64,000 nt of DNA from Daedaleopsis sinensis (taxonomy: Eukaryota; Basidiomycota; Agaricomycetes; Polyporales; Polyporaceae), in the NCBI GenBank assembly GCA_033807695.1, contig CM066308.1, forward strand, positions 2,232,001-2,296,000, written 5' to 3'. The notes beneath the pieces are model-generated. The model was not told where the DNA came from, ran no database searches, and worked only from the letters and a program-made list of their open reading frames with translations. This document shows positions 35,076 to 45,875 of this stretch, piece by piece; positions within the stretch are counted from its first letter, which is position 1, and the number at the start of each line of letters is the position of its first letter. The position numbers and the translations under genes are program-made.

Positions 35076-35681
35076 GCGTCCAACAAATCTGTCAGGCGCT
35101 GTCAGAACTACCTAGAGAGTGTCGATTCATGCTCTTCACTACCGCTATGCTGTGTCGATGTTCGGGTTCTCGGTCGTGTGTATAGTATGGTCAAGTCCAG
35201 GATCAGTCAAACGGAAGTCTTCGTCGTGAATAATACGCGTTCCAATGTACATCAATCGCATCCATCCTCACGCATCCACTCCACTTATATGCCTGCTCTC
35301 TTCTCGGTCCTGCGGAGCTGTGGAACCTATGGCACCCTACACTTTACGAATTATCATGTGCATTCATGCTATCGAAATCTACATCATAGACAACGCCCAG
35401 GGCCCCAACTGTAGTATATGTATGCATACGTCGTTGCGCTCGTGGGGACGGGGCCCGGGTGTGGAGACGATGAAGTCAAGGCTGGCTCACAGCTCCCACA
35501 ACTCCTCTTCGCAGCACTCCCCCAACCGTACCGCTAGATCATGTGTGTACGTACTCCACCACCCAATAGGCATATAATGCCCACTTGGCTCGCAATGCGG
35601 AAATCTCACAACACCCCATACCGATCCTACTCCCTCTGAGACAAACCTCAAATTCCCAGAATAATCTCTCCAACCAACGAC
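35076..35681. other. Intergenic, no gene seen
   Basis: 3' flank of the RING gene and 5' flank of the next gene. Short AT-richer stretches, no supported feature. Confidence 0.5.
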
Positions 35682-36357
35682 ATGTCTTACTCTCAGCAGC
35701 GCACGACCGAGTCCTGGAACAACGACCCGAACCGCTTCTCCAACACCCAGGGCCCCGACGCCGGCTTCCATGATGGCTTCAGCAAGCCGCCCGGCGAGCC
35801 CGGTTCGTTCTTCCCTGGAGACCTTCGGGTAAGTCGCACTTGTCTCCACCTTCGCGGGGTCTTCGCCGTCCGTCCTATATCTGGGGATCTTCAGCTAACG
35901 GCAGGTCACCTCATAGGACTCGCACCCGACGCAGGATCCCACCGACACAGCGACGTGGGGCACAGACACAACCGGTCGCCGCCAACGTCAAGGGGAGTGG
36001 GACGGCTCTGGCGCGAGCGGCGGGACGCAGCCCAGTGGAGGCGCGAACGACACACTGTGGACTGCCGGTCGGGGCGAGAACTACGGCAGGACTGGCACCG
36101 CGGGCAACACGACCGACGTGAATACGTTCGGAGCTGGGGGAAACGCGTTCGAGGGGAGCGGCGGCCGCGGTGCTCGCGATAGTAATAACTGGGATAACCC
36201 TAACTCTGGCGCGGGCGGGAAGCCTTCGATGACCGAGAAGCTTAAAGGTACGTCAATACGAGCGGGTACATGTATGACGGATGCTTACACATGCGATCTG
36301 GTGGTAGGCAACGTTGAGAAGATGGCGGAGCGTGTCACTGGAAGTGGCCGCCACTGA
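35682..36357 (+). CDS. Small Gly/Asn-rich hydrophilic protein, CsbD-like C-terminus
   Basis: Exons 35,682-35,828, 35,917-36,247 and 36,308-36,357; 175 aa. The N-terminus is MSYSQQRTTESWNND, the middle is rich in Gly, Thr, Asn and Gln, and the C-terminus reads KPSMTEKLKGNVEKMAERVTG. The last block resembles the KxKGxxEKxxGKxTG pattern of fungal CsbD-like, stress-associated small proteins. There is no signal peptide or membrane segment. Function is inferred only from that resemblance. The LINE lies just downstream in the opposite orientation. Confidence 0.7.
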
Positions 36358-36763
36358 GTCGAAGAGGTCGATTGTAGCCAATACGCAATGTTTAATGAAG
36401 TCTTGTATCTTTTTTTTGGAATCCAATTTTATATCCGCTTCAGGGCGGAGCCCTATGTCAGATAGTACGTACGCGTGTAGTAGTAGTTCGGAATAAGTAT
36501 CGTAGGATTCTGTCATCGTATGCAGTACCATTGTGGGTACGCGAGCCGGGTCTGTCAGGTGGGCTACAGACGCGTGGGTGCTGCCAGCATGGAGTGGGGT
36601 CATGTGTCGAGGTCGCCGGTGAGGGCGTGGGGTTGGCGTAAGCGTAGCGATAGGTTGTGGCGAGAAGTGTAGAGGGCGTATAGTAGCGGGAAGGTGTACA
36701 GTATGACGGGCCTATTAAACAAGGGTGGCGGGTAGTATAGTGGACGGAGAGGAGAGGGCAGCA

Positions 36764-36782
36764 GAATGGAGAGAGAGAGGGA

Positions 36783-36824
<42 letters not shown>

Positions 36825-36844
36825 GAGAGAGGAGAGAGTGAGTG

Positions 36845-36875
<31 letters not shown>

Positions 36876-36930
36876 GGAGAGAGAAGGAGAGGGAGAGAAG
36901 AGGGAGAGAATCAGGGGAGGGAGAGAGGGG
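36764..36930 (+). repeat. GA-rich microsatellite at the LINE 3' side
   Basis: Nearly uninterrupted (GA)n/(GGGA)n on + strand, hence (CT)n on the LINE sense strand. It begins about 100-300 bp beyond the ORF2 stop codon. Confidence 0.85.
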
Positions 36931-37066
36931 GAGGAGGGCGAGGGGAGGGGGGTAGGTACAGGGGACCGTGTATAGTAAAGTGACCATGACGGCAGAGCTC
37001 GCGGGCAGCCTGCCGCCTCCGAGAACCATCCATCCTTCCCAGCGCCGTCTCTCTTCTTCGTCGTCC

Positions 37067-40000
37067 CTACCGATCTTCTTCGTCCCCGTCGAGGTGCAAG
37101 TGCGCGAAGCGTCCGCTGACGCTGACATAGCGCACCAATGTCTGGATCCTGTCCTTCGAGGACAGCAGCTCGGATATGAGTGGGGTCGAGCCGCGGAAGG
37201 CGCGGCTGACGACATTTCGCGCGGATCGGTGCGCGCGACACTCTAGGAGGAAATGGGAGACAGATTCGCGACCACGGTGACACGCTGGACATGTGGGGGA
37301 TCCGACCTTGCCAAGGCGGTAGAGGTGCAGTTGGAGGGGCGCGTGCCCAGTGCGCAGCTGAGTGAGCATGCTCACCACTGGGCGTGAGCGGCTGGCGATG
37401 AGCTTCATATACGCTTTCGAGGGGAGAGACTTGTCGATGCGCGCCATCTTCGCGTAGCGTGGGGACTTCTTCCAAAGCTCGCGCGCCGACCGCTCGAGGT
37501 CCCGCTCAATGCGCTGTTTCACCGCTGACGCGCTGGACGGTATGCAGCCCCGTAGCTTCCGTACGTTCACCTCTGCCGGCGGGGACGCGTCGCCTTGGGC
37601 GGCTTTCTTGGCCTGCTCGTCGACCGCCTCGTTCCCGGGTACGCCTACGTGACTTGGGATCCACCGCATGGTGACCGTCGCGCGGGGGTGACGCTGCACG
37701 AGCCTGTCGTATTGGTGGAGGACGAGATCGGTGAGGTGGTGTCCGGGGCGGGCCCTTGCGGTCAGCAGTGCCTTGAGGGCTGCCTGGCTGTCGGAGTAGA
37801 GGGTGACCCGAGAAAGGTGGCGCTGTCGTCGCGCGAGCTCCAGCGCAAGCGCTAGTCCAACGTTCTCCGCATCGAAGATCGTGTGCTTCTCCTCGCAACC
37901 CAGGTGAACACGCAGCGACTGCCGTGTCACCCGGTCCCCCTCCACAACCACTGCAGCCCCTCCTACCGCACCCTCCAGCACCGAGCCGTCGCTGAAGACC
38001 TTGATCGGGGCGGTGTCATCCTCCTCGTCCAGCATGGCACGCTCCGGGTCCTCGGATACGATGACAGTGAACGGAGGGGGTAGGCGGGGGCTCCGCCGAA
38101 CGGACAGGACAGTTTCTGTGGTAGAGGGATCAATATTGAAGCCATGTAGCAGGTTATGGAGAGGAGTGCGATGCCGCTTAATGAGACGCTTAGCTGATTT
38201 GTGCACGACTCGACGCAGAGGGTGTGTCTTCGGGAGGGTCGACATGCGGACCACCGAGCGTGCGCAGATTTTATCAACTAGAAGGGGCAGGGGGAGGAGA
38301 TTAGCGTGCGCATCGAGTATATCAGTAGCGGTAGAAAACATGGCTCCTAGGGCCTGTGTCGCCACCTGGCGCTGGATGCGCGACAATTTCTTGACGAGGC
38401 CGGAGTGACGTCGCGTGAACGTAGTCCTGTCAGTGTTTGGAGCCAGGGAGGGCGTCCCCCACACGTCGATGGCATACATCATCCGGGGGACGGCGACCGA
38501 CATGTATAGCTGGCGGGCGTAGCGCGCTGGCATCCCTGATGAAGGCCGGGCGAGCCTGCGGAACTGCCCCGCCCAGTATGACCCCTTCCCAAAGGCGTAT
38601 TGCGCGTGTTCTTGGAAACGGAGTTCCTGGTCGAGGATGACCCCGATGTACTTGTGCGACTTGACGGGCACGACACGCTGGCCGGCGATGGTGAATGCTG
38701 GGCGGGTTAAGGGGCGGGTGCGTCCGGGGCGGCTCGGATCTGGCTCGCGTCGACGAGTGAAGCCTACGGATGCGGTTTTTGTCAGCTCAAAATTCACGAA
38801 GTGAGTCTGGGACCAGCTGCGAGCTCCCTTCGTCCGGGTCATCATGTCGTCGAGGATGGCGTTGCAAGTCTCGAAGTCCGGGCCTTCGGCACCAAGCCCC
38901 GAGTCGTCGACGAAGCCGGAGTCACGTTCGGACTTGCTACGTGCGAGCTCGCACATTTCGGCGTGGTAGAAGTGGTGACACAGAACCGAGAGCGAGTCGC
39001 CTTGGTCGAGGCCACGGAGGACGGTGTGTGGCGGTGAAACAAAGTCGTCGAAGCAAAGCGAGGTCTTGCGCCCGTCCAGCCGTCGTGAGATCCAGTCGGT
39101 GATCTCCTTGGGGACGCCCCTGTTCCGCATGTCATGCGCGAGCACGTCCGGGACCACGCTGGGGAAGGCAGATTTTATGTCAAGGAAGACGTAGGAGACA
39201 ACGTTACCGCGCCGCCACGCTGCTTTGACGTGATCTACGAGAAGATGTAGCGCGTCAGTCGTGGTTCGACCAGCTCGCCCGCCGAATTGCGATGCAGGGA
39301 GCATGTTGAGACGCTCGGCCTGATAGGCGAGCTCTTCCGCTATGCATGCAGATAGGATCTTGCCCAGCGTGTTGAGGAGAGCGATCGGACGGTGGGCTTT
39401 GGGGACGCAGTAGTCCGGCTTCCCCGGCTTGCGCAGTACGATCGTCTTGAAGGACTTCCAAGCGTCGGGATAGTGCTGCAAGGTAAAGGTGGCGCGGAAG
39501 ATTGGGCCTAGATGAGGGACGATGTAGGGGGAGGCCGACTTATACACCGCGTTCGTGATACCGTCGGGGCCTGGCGCCTTGTTCGGGGGGAGTCGGTTGA
39601 TCACCTGTTCGATTTGGAAATCCGTGGGTGGCCTGAACTTATACGCAGCGGCTGGATACTCGTGGTCTGGGTCAATCTGCAACGCATCCGGCGGCGGTGG
39701 CGGCAGGAAGAACTGGTGGAAGAAGACGTCAGCCTTCTGCGTATTATCAGCGATCTGCTCGGGCCCGTGCCCGCGGTCGACAGTCAGTGTCGGCACTCGC
39801 GCCGCGCACGCGTCCGAGCCCCCGTTTACCACATAGCGATTGGCGACATATGCATCCTTTTGCGAGATATTCTCCAACCATGAGTGCCAATGCTGACGCT
39901 TGGCTTTGCGGATGGCCTCTCCGTAGTCGTTCCGCGAGCGGCGTGCAAGGGCATGCGAGGGATGGGCCGGGTCTGCCTTGTGTCTTCCTGCTTCACGCGA

Positions 40001-41050
40001 TAGCCTAATTTTCTCCTGTCGGAGGCTCGTGAGGTCGGAGGACCACCAACGCCGCTGGAAAGGGGACGGGCGACGCTTGGGTACGTGCTGCTCGACGGTC
40101 CTGTGTATGATGTCAGTGAGTTGCGCCAGTCGTTCATCGAAGTCGTCCACAGTGGTAATCTCGGACGGAGCAGGGAGGTGGGCTAGCTCCCGATAGAAAG
40201 TCGACCCAATTTCTCCCCAATCGGCGTGGGCGTAGTTGTAAGAAGGCTCGGCGCGGGCCATGCGCGTGTCGAGGTCGATCGCCGTCAACACCGGGTAGTG
40301 GTCGGTTCGTGTCGGTCGCAGGTCCGGGTACACCTGGCAGTGGACGACGCGGTCTGCTAGTTCCGATGATGCGAATACATTGTCGGGGCGCGTCTCGTTC
40401 CCGGTGTTGCTCGCCCTGAGGGTGGGTATTGAGGGCGGTAGCACCATGAGGAGGTCTAGCCGGGCTGTAGATGCTAGGAGGCGGTCAGCTGCGTCTAGGT
40501 TCGCACGTGTAAAGAGATGGCCGTTGTGTGGGGCGTCCCAAATCGGGGAGTGCCTGTTAAAGTCCCCCAACCACAATACAAACGTCCTGGACCGGTGGCG
40601 AGCTCGCTGCAGTCGCATACGAGTGTCGCTCTCCAGGGTTTTCTGTGTGTCGTCATGCTGCTGTGAGTTGTAAGTATTATAGATGTAGATCGTATCGCCC
40701 CCGGCGACAAGGCGGACGGCGGTGATGTCCGGGGAGGGTACGGCGAGTGGCTCCCACGTGTTCGATGAGAGGGACTTGTTGACGAGGAGAAAAGAGCGCG
40801 GCACCGGGGTCTTAGGGTCCTGGTGGTTTGGGGGATAGACAGCGACCCAACGTGAGCTGCCGCGGCTGTTGCGCAGGCGGTCGAATGCAGGTTCCTGTAA
40901 AGCAATAATGTCAAAGCAACGAGGATCGACATTGTTGAGCAGATCGAGCTGGCCTGTGATTGATTTATTAATGTTCTGCTGCCAGATGCGCAGCCGCGAC
41001 GGTTGGAGAAAGACGCCTTCGGGGAGATGTTGTGGTGGGTCGTCTAACAT
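37067..41050 (-). CDS. LINE ORF2: endonuclease, reverse transcriptase, RNase H
   Basis: 1327 aa, single exon. An APE-type endonuclease fills roughly residues 10-265 (LQEPAF near 50, LGDFNRHSPIWD near 163, TRTDHYPV near 249). Reverse transcriptase follows with NKAPGPDGI near 494, LDIKSAFPSV, GLDQGDSLS and the catalytic FVDD near 713. RNase H starts with FSDGS near 1017 and has DAENVGLAL, YSDSQAAL and WIPSHVGVPGNEAVDE. A C-terminal zinc motif (CPACHRGRESVSHFLLEC) is near 1253. This endonuclease-RT-RNase H order is that of fungal Tad1-type and I-type LINEs. The start codon overlaps the ORF1 stop. Confidence 0.92.
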   Translation of the reverse strand: MLDDPPQHLPEGVFLQPSRLRIWQQNINKSITGQLDLLNNVDPRCFDIIALQEPAFDRLRNSRGSSRWVAVYPPNHQDPKTPVPRSFLLVNKSLSSNTWEPLAVPSPDITAVRLVAGGDTIYIYNTYNSQQHDDTQKTLESDTRMRLQRARHRSRTFVLWLGDFNRHSPIWDAPHNGHLFTRANLDAADRLLASTARLDLLMVLPPSIPTLRASNTGNETRPDNVFASSELADRVVHCQVYPDLRPTRTDHYPVLTAIDLDTRMARAEPSYNYAHADWGEIGSTFYRELAHLPAPSEITTVDDFDERLAQLTDIIHRTVEQHVPKRRPSPFQRRWWSSDLTSLRQEKIRLSREAGRHKADPAHPSHALARRSRNDYGEAIRKAKRQHWHSWLENISQKDAYVANRYVVNGGSDACAARVPTLTVDRGHGPEQIADNTQKADVFFHQFFLPPPPPDALQIDPDHEYPAAAYKFRPPTDFQIEQVINRLPPNKAPGPDGITNAVYKSASPYIVPHLGPIFRATFTLQHYPDAWKSFKTIVLRKPGKPDYCVPKAHRPIALLNTLGKILSACIAEELAYQAERLNMLPASQFGGRAGRTTTDALHLLVDHVKAAWRRGNVVSYVFLDIKSAFPSVVPDVLAHDMRNRGVPKEITDWISRRLDGRKTSLCFDDFVSPPHTVLRGLDQGDSLSVLCHHFYHAEMCELARSKSERDSGFVDDSGLGAEGPDFETCNAILDDMMTRTKGARSWSQTHFVNFELTKTASVGFTRRREPDPSRPGRTRPLTRPAFTIAGQRVVPVKSHKYIGVILDQELRFQEHAQYAFGKGSYWAGQFRRLARPSSGMPARYARQLYMSVAVPRMMYAIDVWGTPSLAPNTDRTTFTRRHSGLVKKLSRIQRQVATQALGAMFSTATDILDAHANLLPLPLLVDKICARSVVRMSTLPKTHPLRRVVHKSAKRLIKRHRTPLHNLLHGFNIDPSTTETVLSVRRSPRLPPPFTVIVSEDPERAMLDEEDDTAPIKVFSDGSVLEGAVGGAAVVVEGDRVTRQSLRVHLGCEEKHTIFDAENVGLALALELARRQRHLSRVTLYSDSQAALKALLTARARPGHHLTDLVLHQYDRLVQRHPRATVTMRWIPSHVGVPGNEAVDEQAKKAAQGDASPPAEVNVRKLRGCIPSSASAVKQRIERDLERSARELWKKSPRYAKMARIDKSLPSKAYMKLIASRSRPVVSMLTQLRTGHAPLQLHLYRLGKVGSPTCPACHRGRESVSHFLLECRAHRSARNVVSRAFRGSTPLISELLSSKDRIQTLVRYVSVSGRFAHLHLDGDEEDR

Positions 41051-43041
41051 TGCGTGACAGGTGGGGACGGGCCGTCGACGTTGCTGGTCTCGCCAGCCTC
41101 TTGAGTTGCTGCGGGGTGCTGGGTGGAGGGGGGAGTGGTAGAGTTCGATGGGGAGGTGGGGCGCCCTGTGTTCGGCTGGCTAGGCATCCAGAAGTCGGCG
41201 AGGGACGACTGCCCAAAGGTCGGTGTCGTGGCCTGGGCGCGTCCCCGCTGCGCATAGCCTGAGTCCGTGGTGGGGGGTGGACGGAAGGGAGCCGCCCGAG
41301 ACCTCGCGCGGGCCTTCGACTTCGGCCCGCGTTTCGACGAGGCGGGCTGGACCGGCACGTCCGCCAAGGTGGCCGGGGGGCGTGATTGCTGCTGCTGTTG
41401 CTGCCGTGGGGTCGTATGATGCTGCTCGCTCTGTGTGCTGGTCCTGTCGTCGAGGAGGGCCCAAGTCGACGGGTCCCCGGTCGGGTAGAACCGATAGCGG
41501 TTTGACGGAGTCCTTTCGTTGAAGCGTACCAAGGCGGCCACGAAGGAGGGGCAAGCGCGATCCCACGCGGCGTGCCCGTCAGCCTTGCAGTTACAACAGC
41601 GCATACGCTGCTTGTCTTTCACGGTGCAGTTCGAGGTGCGGTGGCCACCCGCGCAGGTACCGCAGGTGTCCGCCGCCGCCGGGCACGTCGCAGCGATGTG
41701 GGAGGCGCCGACCTCCTGGCACTTCATGCAACGACGTGGCTCGCGGAGCAACTTACGCGTCGAAACGCTCTTGCCTTCGATGTTGAGTCCCTCGCGGATG
41801 GCTTGATTCGCGGCCTCCGGGGTGCGCAGCGTGACGATCAAGTGCGCCACGCGCTGTTCGTCGTGGCGCTGGTCCTCGGGCTTGATCCAGCGTGACGAGG
41901 AGATGACGCCGTCGGCCAGGCTCGAGTCACACTCGACTTGGGATTGTCCCAGTGTGGTTGCGTTGAATTCTATAGGGACGAACTCCGCAAGGACTGGATA
42001 GTTAGCTCTTTTCATAGTCGCCTGACCGCCATCATAGGACAGCAGGAAGGCGTGCATCGCGGCCTCGCCCTGCAACCAGTCCGCCGCCGCGACTGAGTTG
42101 AGCTCGAGGAAAACGCCCCCCGTGCGCAGCTTACGGGCACTACGGAACACCGTGCCGGCGGGCATGCCCTCTTTGTGTAAAGGGTCCATCATGTCCAGGG
42201 CGAGTGTGGCTTTCTCGACGAGCTCTCGCTCAGTGAGTGCGGTGGCGGACGCCGCCGGAGCGGGTCCACTGTCGATGAGCACCTGCTTGCGTCTCACCAC
42301 GTTCTTCTCTACCAATGCAGTGTGCTCCGGCGGGAGCGAACGCGAGGCCGCCGCAGCGTACGTGAGCGCGATGGGGTCAAAGTCGGCGGTCTTTGCGAGC
42401 GTTGGACCGCTCGAGAGCATGGTCCCCACTTTGGAGACCAGGTCCTCGAGCCTGTCCACCACGCCATTCACCGAGTGTGCCGCCGCGGGCAGGTCCCTCA
42501 ATATGAAGACGGCTGCCCGCAGCGCATCGCGGCGGAATGCGTCCGGCTGGTACATGGCCCACAGGATCACATTACATAATGTTGTAGGCGCCGAGAAGTC
42601 AACGCCAGCTACTGCTGGGCTCCCCAGGACGGCGTACTCGCGGAGGAAGGCGACGGCGGACTCAATGGACGTTACCTTTGCGCCCTCAGAGGACGGGTCC
42701 CATGTCTCGAGCGTCGGGGCCGCCACGGTCTTTTCACGCCGTGTGGGCGCTGCTCCGCGAGATTGGGCTGCTCGTGCTGCCTGGCTGGGCGGCCCACCCC
42801 CTGCTCTTGGTGCTGTCTGCGACGTCCTGTTCTGCGAAGATGTATCCGTTGGGGGGATCATGTTGCGTCCTGAGGTTGCCAGGTTGCTGGTAAGTCGATT
42901 CGAAGCCACCAGTGTGCCGTATTCCGCACGTCCGTGGCCAGCTCCTATTGGCTGCGGGCGTGGGAAAGTCGCCGAGGTGGTGGTAAGAAGCAAAGAGGAG
43001 AAGTCTTGTATCAGTATCAAGTAACATAGCCAAGGCGACAC
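41044..43041 (-). CDS. LINE ORF1: gag-like nucleic-acid-binding protein
   Basis: Open for 665 codons; the start at 42,861 (MIPPTDTSSQ) is more likely than the far upstream one, because the first 60 codons look like leader sequence. The C-terminal part has tandem zinc knuckles (CMKCQEVGASHIAATC, CGTCAGGHRTSNC, CCNCKADGHAAWDRAC) that should bind RNA. A Gln-rich and Pro/Ser-rich tail follows. It ends in VTQC with TAG inside the ATG-containing overlap with ORF2. Confidence 0.88.
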   Translation of the reverse strand: MSPWLCYLILIQDFSSLLLTTTSATFPRPQPIGAGHGRAEYGTLVASNRLTSNLATSGRNMIPPTDTSSQNRTSQTAPRAGGGPPSQAARAAQSRGAAPTRREKTVAAPTLETWDPSSEGAKVTSIESAVAFLREYAVLGSPAVAGVDFSAPTTLCNVILWAMYQPDAFRRDALRAAVFILRDLPAAAHSVNGVVDRLEDLVSKVGTMLSSGPTLAKTADFDPIALTYAAAASRSLPPEHTALVEKNVVRRKQVLIDSGPAPAASATALTERELVEKATLALDMMDPLHKEGMPAGTVFRSARKLRTGGVFLELNSVAAADWLQGEAAMHAFLLSYDGGQATMKRANYPVLAEFVPIEFNATTLGQSQVECDSSLADGVISSSRWIKPEDQRHDEQRVAHLIVTLRTPEAANQAIREGLNIEGKSVSTRKLLREPRRCMKCQEVGASHIAATCPAAADTCGTCAGGHRTSNCTVKDKQRMRCCNCKADGHAAWDRACPSFVAALVRFNERTPSNRYRFYPTGDPSTWALLDDRTSTQSEQHHTTPRQQQQQQSRPPATLADVPVQPASSKRGPKSKARARSRAAPFRPPPTTDSGYAQRGRAQATTPTFGQSSLADFWMPSQPNTGRPTSPSNSTTPPSTQHPAATQEAGETSNVDGPSPPVTQC

Positions 43042-43532
43042 GTACTTATTGACATTGCCTGATGGACAAGTCGGACCATACTACCCACTGATCCCGGTAC
43101 ACCCGACGAGTCTTCGGAGATGTAGAGGAGAGCGCTCAACGGACTCATCCGACAAGACGGTCGTGTCGCAAGTTGCCTTGCTTTAAATTGACCAATCAAA
43201 TCAAGTAGTTCTCAAGAAGAGGAGGGAACGGATGCCGGTGAGAGCGAGACGAGCATCATCAAAGGCATTCTCCTGGCGTGGTTGCAAGTTCCGCATTCCG
43301 AGGAGGTGCTTGTGCGGCTCTACCTATGGGTCAGAAACGGTTAGTAGTAATTGAGAGCCGCAGGTAGTAGGTGACTTCGACAGGCAGAGGCTCATGCTAC
43401 AATGGATTGCGATAGTACATACAACAAGCCTTTCAACGTTTGAACACAGAAACACAACAGCGCAAACAGACAGGGTCATAAGTACGCTCGGCCAGGGGTT
43501 CTCGACGCATTGCCGCGTGATGCGACTTCAAG
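43042..43532. other. Between LINE and P450 gene, no gene seen
   Basis: May contain the LINE 5' untranslated region and the P450 3' untranslated region. No supported feature. Confidence 0.4.
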
Positions 43533-45875
43533 TTATTCCTCGGTATAGCCAGCAATTTTCTCTCTGAGATTCTCGACGCGTGGTCTGAAATGCGCCACAA
43601 AATGCTGAGGGTGTGCAAGCGCGCCGTCCTTGATAGCCAGTGTGTCGATGGGGTGTTTCGGATCCTCAGAAATCTCGAATGCCCACAGCGCGAGAGCCGT
43701 GTTGATGAAGACAGACCTGTAGGAAGTCAGTTCGGCGAACGTTGGTACCTTCGATGAGATGCTCGCCTATCAGCAAGGTGCTGTCCCGGACAGATTCTGT
43801 ATGGGGTTACATCAGTGTCAGTGCTGTAGGCAGTCGTATGACTTGGAACTGACCTGCGCCCGAAACCCCAATTGAAGAACTTAAGGTCTTCCCTGAGGTA
43901 GCCCTTCTCGTTCAACCATCTGGCGGGCTTGAATGCTTCTGGGTCTGGGAAGACTTCTGGATCTCGCGCAATAGCCCTATAGTTACAGAAAGTGCTCTTC
44001 AGCAATCGGCAACGCTACCTAGATATTTCCGCTCACCAGTGACATCCGACCACTTCGGTCCCCGCAGGGATGACGTAGTCTTTCTATGGATCGTGTCGTT
44101 TAATGTGAAGACCCCACGCATCGTGCATACTACGCACCCAAACAATGTCCGCCGTAGCAGCATGTGATATACCTGCATGATAGCAATCTTATGTATGAGA
44201 AGTTGTGACAAATGCGAGTCAAAGAAGTTTACCTCCGGGGACCACCGGCCTCCAGCGATACAGCTCTTCGATGTATGCCCAGATTTCCGGCAGTTTATCC
44301 ATGTCCGCGAATGTAGGGACTAAACAGCGTAGGCGTGAGACAGGTAGGACGACAATTTGCAATCGTACTTACTCCGGTCGCGACCAACAACAGCATCTAG
44401 CTGAGCTTGCGCTCTGTGCTGAGCCTCCGGGTATCGCGCGGACGCCATGACGAGAAACGCGAGTACGCCACCCGTCTAGGTACAATGTGAGCGGAGGTTT
44501 CGTCCATGCCACGGAGCGAAATAGGGCTCACAGTGTCCGATCCGGCACCAAACATCGAGCCGGCAAGGTATGCCAGTTCATCGTCGGACAATCCTAGCTC
44601 TTCTTGATGTTCCAATAGATACGTCACGAAACACGGGTTTGCTTCATTCTTGGCCTGTAGAACGCTATCAGCAGTGCCCTTCGAAGCCACGAAGACACGA
44701 AAGGTGCCCACCAATTGTTGTCTCACTGCGTCAGCTTGCCCGCTGAAGAGCGCAAGCTCCTCCTCGTGAAAGCGCTTGAGCTCCGATGTAAACCAAGGGA
44801 CATGGCGCAGAAACGGATAAGAGTCGACGAGGTACCGGCCCGGGCGAAGCGCATCTCCAAGCCGCGCCGCGCTCTTGTTGACTTCGACCACTTCGGGGTC
44901 GGAATATGAGGTCGGAGTTGTCTTTCCGTATGTCACGGACATGATAACGCTCGCTGCGTACCTACCAGTGGTAGAAGGTAGAAATGAGTACATGAACCTC
45001 AGGAGCAGAGCGGAGTACTCACCGCCTTGCGTGGTCGATGTGCTGGTCAGGGCGATCGAGAATGTCGAGGATGTAGTTTCGCGCGTTGAGCATCTGGATG
45101 GGCTGGTACTTTGCAGCAGTCTGCGGTTGCAGTGCGGAGTGCAGCGAGCTTCCGCCGCGTAGACAGGTCCCGACCGATTTCGGTTCCCGCAGGTCCGCAC
45201 CGATGATGACATATCAGATCGGGTGCGGGGAGGGGTACGGTGCCATGGAACAGGGTCGGAACCGCACACAATGGAGAAGACGATGTTTAAGATGTATATC
45301 AATATAATGATGGAAGGCCCGTGAGAATGCACGAAGGAAGTAGTGAATATTTGAATGCGTACCTTCTGAGCCTTCGCAAACGGTCTCCTGCGCCAGTGAT
45401 GAGGACGCGCATATTCGCTGAGATGAGTTCCCCAGCGGCGATGTAGCGGGGGCGGTCAATCAGTTTGTGGGATTGCTTCACCATGATGTCTACGGCGGCC
45501 TGCGGAGCTCATGTTAGACAGAACTCTGAAGAGTGGAAATGCGCCGACCTGGTGTCTTCCAATTATGACAACGTTGCGAGAGCCATAGCGCATTGTGAAA
45601 ACGGGGCCATACAGCTCAGCCAAATCCGAGTAATAGCGGTATGCACTATGAGCGGAGAAGGTAAGACACCGTCGCCATAAGGTGTCTGATGGCACTTACT
45701 GGGACGAGGGTGGCGTGTTACCGAGTAGCCAGTGTCCAGGAGGGCCGGGTGGCAAGCGATCGTTGTACTTGGTCAAGCGCAGTTGTCGAACGGTGAAATA
45801 TAGTACTAAAGCCACGAGGACCCCGAGGGCTATCGACGTGCTAGGCAGCTGCTGTATCAAAGCACCGCTGAGCAT
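43533..45875 (-). CDS. Cytochrome P450 monooxygenase
   Basis: Twelve exons chain in phase (45,875-45,700; 45,645-45,549; 45,499-45,363; 45,148-45,023; 44,961-44,532; 44,475-44,373; 44,319-44,233; 44,172-44,138; 44,083-44,037; 43,976-43,854; 43,796-43,767; 43,716-43,533), giving 524 aa, the usual length. There is an N-terminal membrane anchor (ALGVLVALVLYFTV) then the proline hinge RLPPGPPG. The I-helix oxygen-binding GAGSDT ends exon 5 (near 320), the K-helix ExxR is EELYR (near 372), and the heme loop is FNWGFGRRICPGQHLAD with the axial Cys near 456. Intron 11 appears to use a GC donor. It should sit in the ER membrane and oxidise an unknown lipophilic substrate; the family cannot be named from sequence alone. 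Confidence 0.9.

Larger units (their letters stand above)
37010..43041 (-). mobile_element. Non-LTR retrotransposon, Tad1/I-like LINE
   Basis: Two overlapping ORFs in the order gag-like then endonuclease-RT-RNase H, on the - strand, with no long terminal repeats. Both frames are uninterrupted. The 5' end is not defined; the 3' end lies between the ORF2 stop (37,067) and the GA-rich tract. No poly(A) tail and no target-site duplication could be picked by eye. Confidence 0.88.

Noticed and set aside
36766..36975. ORF encoding a run of Arg-Glu repeats
   Set aside because: Translation of a GA microsatellite.
38001..40932. Several 100-145-codon ORFs inside LINE ORF2 on both strands
   Set aside because: Shadow frames of the 1327-codon ORF2, which has the catalytic motifs.
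41223..43024. ORFs of up to 308 codons opposite LINE ORF1
   Set aside because: Antisense shadows of the gag-like ORF with the zinc knuckles.
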